A stretch of 64,000 bases of DNA from Vreelandella jeotgali Hwa (GTDB lineage Bacteria; Pseudomonadota; Gammaproteobacteria; Pseudomonadales; Halomonadaceae), in contig NZ_AMQY01000025.1 of NCBI RefSeq assembly GCF_000334215.1, positions 62,001-126,000 on the forward strand. Direction: 5' to 3'. The number at the start of each line of letters is the position of its first letter. Position 1 is the first letter of the stretch. Below, piece by piece: positions 10,596 to 20,039 of the stretch. The notes below the pieces were generated by a model, which was given only the letters and a program-made list of their open reading frames with translations, was not told where the DNA came from and made no database searches. Position numbers and translations under genes: made by a program.

Positions 10596-13334
10596 ATGAG
10601 CAAAATCCCCGATACGCGCCAAACCCTCGACGTTGGCAGCGAGCAGTACGACTATTACAGCCTGCCCAGCGCCGCCGACGCGCTGGGCAATATCGATCGG
10701 CTGCCCAAGACGCTCAAGATTCTACTCGAAAACCAGCTGCGCTTCGCCGGCGATGAAAGCGTCAGCGCCGACGACCTTCAGGCGCTGGTGGACTGGCAGA
10801 AGGAAGGCAAATCCAGCCGCGAGATCGGCTACCGCCCCGCGCGGGTACTGATGCAGGATTTCACCGGCGTGCCCGGCGTGGTCGATCTGGCATCCATGCG
10901 CGATGCAGTCCAGAAGCTCGGCGACGATCCGGCGCGCATCAACCCGCTGTCGCCGGTGGATCTGGTCATCGACCACTCGGTCATGGTGGACAAGTTCGGC
11001 AACCCCCAGGCGTTCAACGACAACGTTGACATCGAGATGAAGCGTAACCGTGAGCGTTACGAATTCCTGCGCTGGGGCCAGAACGCCTTTGACAACTTCC
11101 GCGTGGTTCCCCCCGGCACCGGCATCTGCCACCAGGTCAACCTGGAATATCTGGGCAAGGCGGTCTGGACCAAGGAACAGGACGGCAACACCCTGGCCTA
11201 CCCCGACACCCTGGTGGGTACCGACTCGCACACCACCATGATCAACGGCCTGGGCGTACTCGGCTGGGGCGTGGGCGGCATCGAAGCCGAAGCCGCCATG
11301 CTCGGCCAGCCGGTCTCCATGCTGATTCCCGAAGTGGTCGGCTTCAAACTCACCGGCAAGCTGCGCGAAGGCATTACCGCCACCGACCTGGTGCTGACGG
11401 TCACCGAAATGCTGCGCGAAAAAGGCGTTGTGGGTAAGTTCGTCGAGTTCTACGGCGACGGCCTCAAGGACCTGCCGCTGGCCGACCGCGCCACCATCGC
11501 CAACATGTCGCCGGAATTCGGCGCGACGTGCGGCTTCTTCCCGGTGGACGAAGAAACCCTGCGCTACATGCGCCTGACCGGCCGCGACGAAGACCAGGTA
11601 CAGCTGGTAGAAGCCTATACCAAGGCACAGGGCCTGTGGCGCGAGCCCGGTGAAGAGCCAGTCTTCAGCGATACCCTGGCGCTGGACATGAACGACGTTC
11701 AGGCCAGCCTGGCCGGCCCCAAGCGCCCTCAGGATCGCGTGACTCTGGACGACATGCCCCAGGCGTTCGCCAGGGTCATGGAAAACGACAACAAGGCCAT
11801 GTCGACCGAAGAAAAAGGCCGACTGTTCTCCGAAGGCGGACAAACTGCCGTGGGCGTGGATCGCAGCTACGAGCACACCGACAGCCAGGACGTCAGCTAC
11901 CGGGGTGAAGACTTCAAGCTCAACCCGGGGGCGGTGGTCATCGCCGCGATTACCTCGTGCACCAACACCTCCAACCCCAGCGTGATGATGGCCGCCGGGC
12001 TCTTGGCGCGCAAGGCGCGGGAGAAAGGTCTGGTCACCAAACCCTGGGTCAAGACCTCGCTGGCACCGGGCTCCAAGGTAGTCACCGACTACCTCGCCGC
12101 CGCCGGGCTCAACGATGACCTCGATGCGCTGGGCTTCAACCTGGTGGGCTACGGCTGCACCACCTGCATCGGTAACTCCGGCCCGCTGCCCGATGAAATC
12201 GAAAAGGCGGTCACCGACGGCGACCTGACCGTGGCCTCGGTGCTTTCGGGCAACCGCAACTTTGAAGGCCGGGTGCATCCGCAGATCAAGACCAACTGGC
12301 TGGCCTCGCCGCCCCTGGTCGTGGCCTACGCGCTGGCCGGCAACGTGCAGAAAAACCTGAGCGATGAGCCGCTGGGAGCCGATAACGACGGCAACCCGGT
12401 TTTCCTCAAGGATATCTGGCCGTCGCAGGCAGAAATCGCCCAGGCCGTGGAGCAGGTCAATACCGGGATGTTCCACAAGGAATACTCCGCCGTCTTTGAG
12501 GGCGACGAAACCTGGAAGGCCATCAACGTGCCGCAAAGCCAGGTGTACGAATGGCCGGATTCCACCTACATCCAGCATCCGCCCTTCTTTGACGGCATGG
12601 CCCGCGAGCCGGAAGCCGTGGAAGACGTGGCCGATGCGCGCGTGCTGGCCATGCTCGGCGACTCGGTGACCACCGACCACATCTCGCCCGCCGGGGCGAT
12701 CAAGCCCGACAGCCCTGCCGGCCGCTACCTGCAGGACAACGGCGTCAAGCCGGTGGACTTCAACTCCTACGGCTCGCGCCGGGGCAACCACGAAGTGATG
12801 ATGCGCGGCACCTTTGCCAACGTGCGTATTCAAAACGAAATGCTCGACGGCGTGGTCGGCGGCGAAACCCGCCATGTGCCCTCCGGCAAGCAGATGGCGA
12901 TCTACGACGCCGCCATGCAGTACCAGCAGGAAGGCACGCCGCTGGTGGTCATTGCCGGCAAGGAGTACGGCACCGGCTCCTCGCGCGACTGGGCCGCCAA
13001 GGGCACGCGCCTGCTGGGCGTACGCGCCGTGCTGGCCGAGTCCTACGAGCGTATCCACCGCTCCAACCTGATCGGCATGGGCGTGGTACCGCTGCAGTTC
13101 CCCGAGGGCAAGGACCGCAAGGCGCTGGGCCTCACCGGCGACGAGCAGGTCTCGATCAGCGGCCTTTCCGAGCTGACGCCGGGCGGCAGCGTCAAGGTCA
13201 CCATCACAACCCCCGGCGGTGACGTGCACAAGCTCGACGCCAAGTGCCGTATCGACACCGAGAACGAGCTCTCGTACTACCGTCACGGCGGCATCCTGCA
13301 CTATGTGCTGCGCAAGATGATCGGCGCGGCTTAA
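10596..13334 (+). CDS. acnA: aconitate hydratase AcnA
   Basis: A 912-aa [4Fe-4S] enzyme interconverting citrate and isocitrate in the TCA cycle. It is of AcnA/IRP1 type by length and domain order: three alpha/beta domains, linker, then the swivelling C-terminal domain. The cluster cysteines lie in SCTNTSNPSV and YGCTTCIGNSG; substrate-binding GSRRGNHEVM and GTGSSRDWAAKG are present. The start ATG 10596 follows AAAGGAGAG; the in-frame extension to 10437 has no homology. A sigma-32-like promoter upstream suggests stress induction, and a strong terminator follows. Confidence 0.97.
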   Translation: MSKIPDTRQTLDVGSEQYDYYSLPSAADALGNIDRLPKTLKILLENQLRFAGDESVSADDLQALVDWQKEGKSSREIGYRPARVLMQDFTGVPGVVDLASMRDAVQKLGDDPARINPLSPVDLVIDHSVMVDKFGNPQAFNDNVDIEMKRNRERYEFLRWGQNAFDNFRVVPPGTGICHQVNLEYLGKAVWTKEQDGNTLAYPDTLVGTDSHTTMINGLGVLGWGVGGIEAEAAMLGQPVSMLIPEVVGFKLTGKLREGITATDLVLTVTEMLREKGVVGKFVEFYGDGLKDLPLADRATIANMSPEFGATCGFFPVDEETLRYMRLTGRDEDQVQLVEAYTKAQGLWREPGEEPVFSDTLALDMNDVQASLAGPKRPQDRVTLDDMPQAFARVMENDNKAMSTEEKGRLFSEGGQTAVGVDRSYEHTDSQDVSYRGEDFKLNPGAVVIAAITSCTNTSNPSVMMAAGLLARKAREKGLVTKPWVKTSLAPGSKVVTDYLAAAGLNDDLDALGFNLVGYGCTTCIGNSGPLPDEIEKAVTDGDLTVASVLSGNRNFEGRVHPQIKTNWLASPPLVVAYALAGNVQKNLSDEPLGADNDGNPVFLKDIWPSQAEIAQAVEQVNTGMFHKEYSAVFEGDETWKAINVPQSQVYEWPDSTYIQHPPFFDGMAREPEAVEDVADARVLAMLGDSVTTDHISPAGAIKPDSPAGRYLQDNGVKPVDFNSYGSRRGNHEVMMRGTFANVRIQNEMLDGVVGGETRHVPSGKQMAIYDAAMQYQQEGTPLVVIAGKEYGTGSSRDWAAKGTRLLGVRAVLAESYERIHRSNLIGMGVVPLQFPEGKDRKALGLTGDEQVSISGLSELTPGGSVKVTITTPGGDVHKLDAKCRIDTENELSYYRHGGILHYVLRKMIGAA

Positions 13335-13362
13335 ACCGATCACGCAGGAAACGCTGTAAAGC

Positions 13363-13400
13363 GAAAGCCCCCGCCAACCAGGGTTGGCGGGGGCTTTTTT
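13363..13400 (+). terminator. acnA rho-independent terminator
   Basis: AAGCCCCCGCCAACC and its perfect complement GGTTGGCGGGGGCTT flank a very small loop, followed by a T run, about 30 bp after the acnA stop. Confidence 0.93.
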
Positions 13401-13446
13401 GTGGCTGCCGGTTGGGGTGCGGTGCGTGCCGGCCCGGGTGCCTGAG

Positions 13447-13472
13447 CGGCTACATGCAACGGCTACATGGAA
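13447..13472. repeat. 13-bp tandem duplication over the malic enzyme stop codon
   Basis: CGGCTACATGCAA (13447-13459) and CGGCTACATGGAA (13460-13472), 12 of 13 identical. One copy holds the last codons and stop of the minus-strand malic enzyme; the other is a non-coding image just past the stop. Confidence 0.8.
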
Positions 13473-15139
13473 CGGCGCCGATAGGCGCGGTACTCGGGCT
13501 CCCAGCAGTTGCGGCGGATGGCCGCGCGCAGCTGGGTTCCGTCGGTGTTCAGGGCCACGCCGTCGTGCTGGGCCTGGGCGGCTACTTCAAAGGCAATGGC
13601 CATGCTGATTTCGCGGATGCGCGACAGCGGCGGCAGCAGCGCTCCCTTGCCCTCCTTGACCAGCGGCGCTTCCCGGGCCAGCGCCCTTGAGGCGCTCATG
13701 AGCATCTCATCGGTCACCCGGGACGCCCTGGCGGCGACCACGCCCAGGCCGATACCGGGGAAGATGTAGGCGTTATTGCACTGGGCAATGGGAATGCTGC
13801 GGCCGTTGTGAACCACCGGCGCAAAGGGGCTGCCCGTTGCCACCAGGGTTTCGCCGTCGGTCCATTCCAGAATATCTTCCGGCACCGCCTCGGCCTGCGA
13901 GGTCGGATTGGAGAGCGGAAAAATCACCGGGTTGTCGCAGCCCCGGTGCATGGTGCGTACCACGCGCTCGGTGAAAATGCCTTTCTGGCCGCACACGCCG
14001 ATCAGCACCGTCGGCTGCAGCCGGGCGATGGTTTCTTCCAGCCCCTGGCCATCCCAGTCGGTCACCAGCGAGGCATCCTGCGCCAGACGGCGCTGAAAGT
14101 CGCGGTGCCAGTCCTGGTCGTTGGTCATCAGGCCTTCGCGGTCGACCATGAAGACCTGCTCGCGGGCCTTTTCTTCGCTCAGGCCCTCGGCCTGCATGGA
14201 GACAATCACCTGCTCGGCAATGCCGCAGCCGGCGGAGCCGCCGCCCACGAACACCACGCGCTGGTCGGCCAGCGTCTGCTTTCGCGCCTGGCAGGCGGCC
14301 ATCAGTGTGCCGACTACCACGGCGGCGGTGCCCTGCACATCATCGTTGAAGCAGCAGAGCTCATCGCGGTAGCGCTCGAGCAGCGGCACGGCGTTGGCCT
14401 GGGCAAAGTCCTCAAACTGCAGCAGCACGTTGGGCCAGCGACGCTTCACCGCGGCGATAAACTCGGCCATGAAGGCGTCGTATTCTTCCTGACTGACGCG
14501 CTCGTGCCGCCAGCCCATGTACATGGGGTCGTCCAGCAGCGCCTGGTTATTGGTGCCCACATCCAGCGTGATGGGCAGCGTGTAGGCCGGGCTGATGCCG
14601 CCGCAGGCGGTATACAGCGACAGCTTGCCGATGGGAATGCCCATGCCGCCGATGCCCTGATCACCCAGCCCGAGGATGCGCTCGCCATCGGTCACCACAA
14701 TCACCTTGACGTTATCCTTGGTCGCGGTGCGCAGGATATCGTCCATGTAGTCGCGGTCGGGGTAGTTGATGAACAGCCCCCGGTGGTTGCGGTAGATATT
14801 GGAAAATTCCTGGCACGCCTTGCCCACCGTAGGGGTATAGATAATCGGCAGCATCTCTTCCAGGTGGTCCGATACCAGCCGGAAGTACAGCGTCTCGTTG
14901 TCGTCCTGGATAGCGCGCAGGTGAATATGCCGCTCCAGGTCGCTGTTGCACTGCTGATACTGACGGTAGGCACGCGCCAGCTGATCCTCGATGGTTTCCT
15001 CGTCCTGGGGCAGCAAGCCAATCAGGTTGAACGCCAGGCGTTCCTGTTGGCTGAACGCGCTGCCCTTGTTCAGCAGCGGCATTTCCAGCAGGGCGGGACC
15101 GGCGTAGGGGATATACAGGGGACGTTTGTTGGTTGTCAT
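13463..15139 (-). CDS. maeA: NAD-dependent malic enzyme
   Basis: A 558-aa oxidative decarboxylase converting malate to pyruvate with NAD+. The malic N domain has the catalytic tyrosine segment [10 protein letters not shown]; further on are [14 protein letters not shown], the metal-binding [11 protein letters not shown] and the nucleotide fold [10 protein letters not shown]. The length fits the long NAD-type MaeA/SfcA enzymes rather than the MaeB multi-domain type. It is convergent with acnA. Its C-terminus lies in a 13-bp tandem duplication, as the rluD C-terminus does in its own repeat. Confidence 0.95.
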   Translation of the reverse strand: MTTNKRPLYIPYAGPALLEMPLLNKGSAFSQQERLAFNLIGLLPQDEETIEDQLARAYRQYQQCNSDLERHIHLRAIQDDNETLYFRLVSDHLEEMLPIIYTPTVGKACQEFSNIYRNHRGLFINYPDRDYMDDILRTATKDNVKVIVVTDGERILGLGDQGIGGMGIPIGKLSLYTACGGISPAYTLPITLDVGTNNQALLDDPMYMGWRHERVSQEEYDAFMAEFIAAVKRRWPNVLLQFEDFAQANAVPLLERYRDELCCFNDDVQGTAAVVVGTLMAACQARKQTLADQRVVFVGGGSAGCGIAEQVIVSMQAEGLSEEKAREQVFMVDREGLMTNDQDWHRDFQRRLAQDASLVTDWDGQGLEETIARLQPTVLIGVCGQKGIFTERVVRTMHRGCDNPVIFPLSNPTSQAEAVPEDILEWTDGETLVATGSPFAPVVHNGRSIPIAQCNNAYIFPGIGLGVVAARASRVTDEMLMSASRALAREAPLVKEGKGALLPPLSRIREISMAIAFEVAAQAQHDGVALNTDGTQLRAAIRRNCWEPEYRAYRRRSM

Positions 15140-15278
15140 GGCGACTCTCTAAAACGGCTGACTAACGGCGAACGGTGACATCGACCAGCGGGAAAACAGC
15201 TTATACCCGGCACGATTCTTGAGCTAACAGGGTTGGGTTGGTGGCAACGACTGATAGCAACTACCGGCGCGTAATGTA

Positions 15279-15307
15279 ACACGCCGGCGGGGTAAAAGCC
15301 GGCGTGT
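15279..15307. repeat. perfect inverted repeat upstream of maeA
   Basis: Arms ACACGCCGGC (15279-15288) and GCCGGCGTGT (15298-15307), separated by 9 bases. No T-run follows on either strand, so it is a weak terminator candidate. It could be a leader structure or an operator for maeA. Confidence 0.5.
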
Positions 15308-15345
15308 GTACAATCCGCATCATGTATTGCATACAACCTTGACGC

Positions 15346-15370
15346 AAAAAGCCCGGCGTGAAAACCGGGC
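15346..15370 (-). terminator. trpS rho-independent terminator
   Basis: On the minus strand GCCCGG, an 8-base loop, CCGGGC, then TTTTT. It lies about 85 bp downstream of the trpS stop. Confidence 0.8.
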
Positions 15371-15454
15371 GTGTCAAAACGACAGGCAACAAGGCTGACA
15401 GAGGGGGCTGCAAGGCGCGGCGCCAGACGCCCGAGGCACAGCGCACAGGGCTAT

Positions 15455-16477
15455 TCAGATAAAGCGGCCAAGGCCAACCGCCTGGCGCAGCGCGGTCATC
15501 GTCGTGGCGGCTTCTTCCCGGGCGCGATCGGCGCCCTGCTGCAATACCGCTTCAATATGGCCGGGATCGTCCATCAGCGCGTTGTAGCGCTCGCGCGGCT
15601 CGGCCAGGTGGGCGTTCAAGTGCTCGAACACCTGGTCCTTGGCCTCGCCCCAGCCAATGCCCTCGGCATAGCGGCGGCGCATGTCGGCGGTGTCGTCGGC
15701 GCTGGCGAAGGCCGAGTAGATCTGGAACAGCGTGCAGCTGTCCGGGTCCTTGGGTTCGCCGGGTTCCAGCGAGTTGGTCTTGATCTTGCGCACCAGCTTC
15801 TGCAGCTTTTTCTCGGAGACGAACAGCGGAATGGTGTTGTTGTAGCTTTTGGACATCTTGCGTCCGTCCAGCCCGCCCAGCACCTCGACGTTTTCGTCTA
15901 CCGCCGCTTCGGGCAGGGTGAAATACTCGCCTTTATAAAGGTGATTGAAGCGCCCGGCGATGTCCCGGGCCATCTCGATGTGCTGAATCTGGTCGCGGCC
16001 CACCGGCACGCGGTTGGCGTTGAACATCAGAATATCCGCCGCCATCAGCACCGGATAGCCGAACAGGCCCACGGTCACGCCCTTGTCGGCGTCCTGGCTG
16101 CCGGCCGCTTCGTTCTCGGCCACGGCGGCCTTGTAGGCGTGGGCGCGGTTCATCAGCCCCTTGGCGCAGACGCAGGACAGCATCCACGTCAGCTCGGGAA
16201 TCTCGGGAATATCCGACTGGCGATAGAACACGGCATTGTCGGTATCCAGCCCCAGCGCCAGCCAGGTCGCGGCGATTTCACGGCGCGACTGCTGCACGCG
16301 TTTGGGGTCCTGGCACTTGATCAGCGCGTGGTAGTCGGCCAGAAAGTAGAACGACTGCACGTTGGGGTCCCGACTGGCCTCGATCGCGGGCTTGATGGCG
16401 CCCACATAGTTGCCCAGGTGGGGCGTGCCAGTGGTGGTAATGCCGGTCAGCACGCGGGTTTTGGGGGAATCGGTCAT
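15455..16477 (-). CDS. trpS: tryptophanyl-tRNA synthetase
   Basis: A 340-aa class I aminoacyl-tRNA synthetase charging tRNA-Trp. The HIGH-type motif is [10 protein letters not shown] near the N-terminus and the KMSKS loop is [10 protein letters not shown]. The start is taken as ATG 16477 ([12 protein letters not shown]), the usual family start; an in-frame TTG at 16498 would add seven residues. It lies downstream of the minor-pilin operon (75 bp gap) and has its own terminator. Confidence 0.95.
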   Translation of the reverse strand: MTDSPKTRVLTGITTTGTPHLGNYVGAIKPAIEASRDPNVQSFYFLADYHALIKCQDPKRVQQSRREIAATWLALGLDTDNAVFYRQSDIPEIPELTWMLSCVCAKGLMNRAHAYKAAVAENEAAGSQDADKGVTVGLFGYPVLMAADILMFNANRVPVGRDQIQHIEMARDIAGRFNHLYKGEYFTLPEAAVDENVEVLGGLDGRKMSKSYNNTIPLFVSEKKLQKLVRKIKTNSLEPGEPKDPDSCTLFQIYSAFASADDTADMRRRYAEGIGWGEAKDQVFEHLNAHLAEPRERYNALMDDPGHIEAVLQQGADRAREEAATTMTALRQAVGLGRFI

Positions 16478-16551
16478 GGTTACGCACTTCTTCAGCAAGG
16501 TCAGGCGGCTATTGTCACACAGTTGCGCGTGTGGCTATAGGCACTTGCAGC

Positions 16552-18174
16552 TTACTCCCAGGTCACTGAGCCTGAGCCCGTCTTGCCTGCGCCGTCCATC
16601 AGTGGGCCATCAAAGCCACTGAATTCAGGACATTTTTCACTATAGCCGCTGCTGTAAAATTTTTTGATGGATGGGTCTGCTTCAAAATCAATCTTTCCTT
16701 TTGCTATCAATCCGCCACAGAATTCCATGTTGGGACTTTCATCAATCTCCATTTCGATTTTTTTGCCGCTGTAAAACCAGCCGCCATTCACCCGTGCCTC
16801 ATTCTCAAACTCCACATCAATCTTGCCGCCCGACATTATCAGCGCGGTTTTTATTATGGGTTCATCAGCAGCGTCAATTTCTATTTTCTTTCCTGAAACA
16901 ACGACGGCATTTATCAAGCTAAAACCACCACCATCATCATCGTCATCACCGATTTCTATCTTATCATTCACGACGATTCTTGAACAACTAATATCAAAAC
17001 CAGCATCCGCATCTAACTTATCATCAAAGTAAACAGTAGACTTACTGCTACATTCTTCATCAACAAAAACATCGCCACCAATAGAAAAATCGCCATCTAT
17101 CTCAACCGTATCACCAAAATAAACCGTAGAATCATTGCTGATGGACAAACTGCCATCTATCTCGAACTTACTGGCAAAGTATACCTTCGACCCTTCAATA
17201 CTTACATCACCTTCTGAATAAAACTTCTTTTCAAGGTAAACATCAGATTCTTTTATAGAGGAGGATTCTTCTACCTCAACTTTATCAGCACAGTAATGCT
17301 TCCCTTCGCTCAATTCATAGTTGCCACTGAAATCACAGCCTTTATCTTTTGGCATCTCAACAGGCAAAAACTCTGATCTTACCTTATCCAAAAAACCGTT
17401 AAAACCAAACGCTGGAACTGCAAAATAATAATCATTTCGCGTTGTAATTCTTGAATACTTTTTATCGCCTTCCAAACTTACTTCTAGATCATCGACTTCA
17501 TCATTTTTCTTATTGGTGTGTATAAGACCATAAAATGGAATATTTTTATCGTTATCAGCTTCAATCTCGATTTTTTTATCGCTCAGAACTCCGTATTTGT
17601 TGAACGCATTGATAATGTCTTGGCCTGGGAAAGAATTATTTGCACCCTGAGAAGATTCATCTCCACCTCCATCTTCATCTCCATTTTCTTTTAGACCAAC
17701 CAACACAACGTGCTGACTTACCAGCTTATCTTTCTTTTTTACTGCGCCGAATGCCGCCCAATACTTTTTCTCACCTATTTTAATAGGAAAATAAAAGCAC
17801 TCGTTTTCTTCACCTGTGCAGTTTTTACCCTTTTTCAATAGGATATCTTTTTCCTCAGCCTCAGCCTCAGCTTCAGAGTAACTAATATTTCTTAATTCTT
17901 CTTTGGTCTTTACCTTATTATCTCCCTCCCTACCATCATTAAATTCAGATAAATCATCATCAGTCTTACTCTCCGAATAGCTATTATTCTTTATATCTTT
18001 AGCAGCCGCCGCAGCCGCTTGCTCAGCGTTCATTTGCGCCTGAACGGAGGCGCTATAGTTACCCGCCAGGCGCTCGTCAACCAGCGTACTTTGCATCCCG
18101 GCCACGCCGACCACCATCGCGCCGGTCAAAAGCGCCATGACAATCACCAGGGCTGCCCCACGTTGCTCTTTCAT
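16552..18174 (-). CDS. PilX-like minor pilin with acidic beta-solenoid-like C-terminal domain
   Basis: A 540-aa protein, far longer than ordinary PilX (about 170-200 aa). The N-terminus MKEQRGAALVIVMALL... is the PilX_N type of prepilin helix, including the DERLAGNYSA motif. Residues about 45-120 are very acidic. From about residue 290 to 510 runs of about 19-21 residues recur (S-x-VYF-x-x-KFEIDGSLSI, STVYFGDTVEIDGDFSIG, KKIEIDAADEPIIK, GKIDVEFENEARV, KKIEMEIDESPNM), the pattern of a parallel beta-solenoid, as in bactofilin-like or adhesin folds. Base composition is much more AT-rich than its neighbours. Likely a pilus-tip adhesin or priming subunit; the exact fold is inferred. Confidence 0.8.
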   Translation of the reverse strand: MKEQRGAALVIVMALLTGAMVVGVAGMQSTLVDERLAGNYSASVQAQMNAEQAAAAAAKDIKNNSYSESKTDDDLSEFNDGREGDNKVKTKEELRNISYSEAEAEAEEKDILLKKGKNCTGEENECFYFPIKIGEKKYWAAFGAVKKKDKLVSQHVVLVGLKENGDEDGGGDESSQGANNSFPGQDIINAFNKYGVLSDKKIEIEADNDKNIPFYGLIHTNKKNDEVDDLEVSLEGDKKYSRITTRNDYYFAVPAFGFNGFLDKVRSEFLPVEMPKDKGCDFSGNYELSEGKHYCADKVEVEESSSIKESDVYLEKKFYSEGDVSIEGSKVYFASKFEIDGSLSISNDSTVYFGDTVEIDGDFSIGGDVFVDEECSSKSTVYFDDKLDADAGFDISCSRIVVNDKIEIGDDDDDGGGFSLINAVVVSGKKIEIDAADEPIIKTALIMSGGKIDVEFENEARVNGGWFYSGKKIEMEIDESPNMEFCGGLIAKGKIDFEADPSIKKFYSSGYSEKCPEFSGFDGPLMDGAGKTGSGSVTWE

Positions 18175-18221
18175 GCCTTACCCACCTCTAATAACGCTTT
18201 GGCTACGCGATATTCATCCGA

Positions 18222-18689
18222 TTAATCATCTTCGTCAGAAAGATATTCATTCAACACCCGAGGGCGATTAGTCACTTTAAACATGATATCCTTACCATTT
18301 TCTTCCAGCGGTAAAGAGATAATATTATCATCATCGATTAATTCTATCTCTTGACAATCTTCTTTTGAAGAGCCTTCATCAAACGATCGGGAAAACGTTA
18401 CCACCGGCTGGCCATCATTATTTTCATCTATAAGCGTACATCGACATTGATCGTCTAACTTTTTGCACTTCAGCTCGTAGTCCTCTTTACCCTTCCTGAT
18501 GCTAGAACTCAGGGTGTGGGCAGCAAAGATTACCGCTTCCTGCTTTCGGCTCAGTTCGTCTACCTTTTGAAAGGTCTGGAAGGTGGTGAAAAACAGATAG
18601 CCGGCGCCCAGCACGACGATGCTGCCGATCAGCAAGGCAACCATTAGCTCGACCAGGGTAAAGCCGGTTTGTCGTGAGGTTGTCGTCAT
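18222..18689 (-). CDS. pilW: PilW-family minor pilin
   Basis: A 155-aa prepilin: leader MTTTSRQTG^FTLVELMVALLIG with the PilD site, Glu5 and a hydrophobic helix extended by GAGYLFFTTFQTF, the PilW_N signature. The C-terminal domain is short compared with usual PilW (over 200 aa), acidic, cysteine-bearing, and ends in YLSDEDD. The C-terminal half is AT-rich, like PilX. PilW, PilX, PilV and FimU form the tip/priming complex of type IV pili in Pseudomonas. Confidence 0.85.
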   Translation of the reverse strand: MTTTSRQTGFTLVELMVALLIGSIVVLGAGYLFFTTFQTFQKVDELSRKQEAVIFAAHTLSSSIRKGKEDYELKCKKLDDQCRCTLIDENNDGQPVVTFSRSFDEGSSKEDCQEIELIDDDNIISLPLEENGKDIMFKVTNRPRVLNEYLSDEDD

Positions 18690-18700
18690 GGCACATTTCC

Positions 18701-19108
18701 CTATTTTTCTGGCAGGCGAACCCGGTACGTCACGGTACTATAGCCTTCATCGTCATCGTTCTCGGCGCTACCCAGAGGTATGCTGATGGTATAGGTGCAT
18801 CCTTTAGGAACGATATCCAACGAGCCGGCATTACGCAGCGGGTTGGAAGACTTATCGTTTTCCCAATGATCTTTCCATTCAGACTCTATCTCGCCGTCGA
18901 GATTCCTGCAGTCGTCCGCCTTTTCCAGCTTTTCCCACAGCCACTCCTGGGCATCGACGGCGGCCAGGGTGGCGACCGAGTGCTGGTAGCTGCGGGTGGC
19001 GCTGTGCAGGGCATTCAGCTGCATGGCGGCAATGCCCAGCATCCCCAGCGAGAGTATGAGCAGCGCAACCAGCGCTTCGATCAGAGTAAACCCTCCCTGC
19101 TTAGTCAT
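18701..19108 (-). CDS. pilV: PilV-family minor pilin
   Basis: A 135-aa type IV minor pilin. The leader MTKQGG^FTLIEALVALLILSLGMLGIAAMQLNAL has the GFTLIEALVALLILSLG signature of PilV. Two cysteines are in the mature domain. It overlaps the preceding FimU/FimT-like gene by 8 bp (19101-19108) and is 11 bp upstream of pilW, so it is translated within the operon. Confidence 0.88.
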   Translation of the reverse strand: MTKQGGFTLIEALVALLILSLGMLGIAAMQLNALHSATRSYQHSVATLAAVDAQEWLWEKLEKADDCRNLDGEIESEWKDHWENDKSSNPLRNAGSLDIVPKGCTYTISIPLGSAENDDDEGYSTVTYRVRLPEK

Positions 19109-19553
19109 CGTCGTCCTCTATTGTCAGCCCGCCTGCCTTGCTGATCTTGATAGTGCGCGGGTCACCTGCCTTGCTATCCTCGGGCTCAACGGTCAAATTG
19201 CACGGTGAACAGCTATCCACCATGCCCAGGCGGCCATACGTTACCTTGGCCGGGGTAACGCTAACGTTTTGGCCGCCCCCCGTGACATGGCGAATATCAT
19301 CCCCTTCCTTTTCCCGGACATCGATACGCCAACCGTCACCGTCCGACTGCAGCTCTGCGGTCACATTGGTACGACGCTTGATCGCTTCGCTGCGAGCAAA
19401 ATTGAAAGCCGAGACCACCTGGTTCACGTCGCTGGCAAGCCGGGCACGCGCCATAAACGTCGACATTGACGGCGCGACGATGGTGGCGAGCAGGCCGGCG
19501 ATGGCCAGCGTCACCAGAAGCTCGATCAGAGTAAAACCACGCACCCTTTGCAT
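19101..19553 (-). CDS. GspH/FimT (FimU-like) minor pilin
   Basis: A 150-aa prepilin: MQRVRG^FTLIELLVTLAIAGLLATIVAPSM, followed by the FNFARSEAIKRRTNV helix typical of GspH/FimT. A CSPC motif sits in the C-terminal beta domain and the tail is IEDDDD. The order FimU-PilV-PilW-PilX matches the Pseudomonas minor-pilin operon. It starts one base before the end of the upstream pilE-like gene region (19553 against 19554), so translation is coupled. Confidence 0.85.
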   Translation of the reverse strand: MQRVRGFTLIELLVTLAIAGLLATIVAPSMSTFMARARLASDVNQVVSAFNFARSEAIKRRTNVTAELQSDGDGWRIDVREKEGDDIRHVTGGGQNVSVTPAKVTYGRLGMVDSCSPCNLTVEPEDSKAGDPRTIKISKAGGLTIEDDDD

Positions 19554-19976
19554 TTACCAGCAACCTTCGGGGAGTTGCTCACCGTTGCTTTTTAGCTTGA
19601 GAGTTTCGCACCCATCCTTGGCACGGCTGCCGCTTTTGTTGGCCGACACCATGTACTCATTGGCCTTGTCTGGTTTTGTTATCTCAAATTTTTCATACAG
19701 CTCGCTTTTGGCGTTTCCAGCTTTTGTTTCGGCCTTATCACAGGAGTTATAGCTGTAGTTACGGGTATAACAACGCTCCAGCTCACTGGCAATGTCCAGC
19801 ATAACGGCCTGGGCGTCGGCGCGCTGGCCGCGCTCGACATATTTCGTATAGGCGGGATAGGCGATGGTCGCCAGGATGCCGATGATGACGACCACGATCA
19901 GCAGTTCGATCAGGGTAAAGCCGCGCTGGCGGTCAGCGAGAGCGCCAGCGCGGTGGCGGGCAGGAGAGTCGGGCAC
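19554..19976 (-). CDS. PilE-like type IV pilin
   Basis: A prepilin of about 140 aa with RG^[28 protein letters not shown], the canonical PilE/PilA N-terminus, then [13 protein letters not shown] alpha helix and a C-terminal pair of cysteines forming the D-region. In Pseudomonas PilE is the minor pilin closing the pilVWXY1Y2E operon; here it comes first. Start choice: GTG 19976 has AAGGAG at 8 bases and gives a 19-residue leader. ATG 20003 gives 28 residues but no ribosome-binding site. Confidence 0.85.
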   Translation of the reverse strand: MPDSPARHRAGALADRQRGFTLIELLIVVVIIGILATIAYPAYTKYVERGQRADAQAVMLDIASELERCYTRNYSYNSCDKAETKAGNAKSELYEKFEITKPDKANEYMVSANKSGSRAKDGCETLKLKSNGEQLPEGCW

Positions 19977-20039
19977 GGCGGATGCTCCTTGCAGTCGGCA
20001 CATACCTTTTCAGTATGTCGCAAACCGTTACGGATTGCA

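Larger units (their letters stand above)
15140..15454. other. maeA-trpS intergenic region
   Basis: These 315 bp have no supported gene. They hold a 10-bp-arm inverted repeat at 15279-15307 and the trpS terminator at 15346-15370. The maeA promoter should lie here but no clear consensus stands out. Confidence 0.55.
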
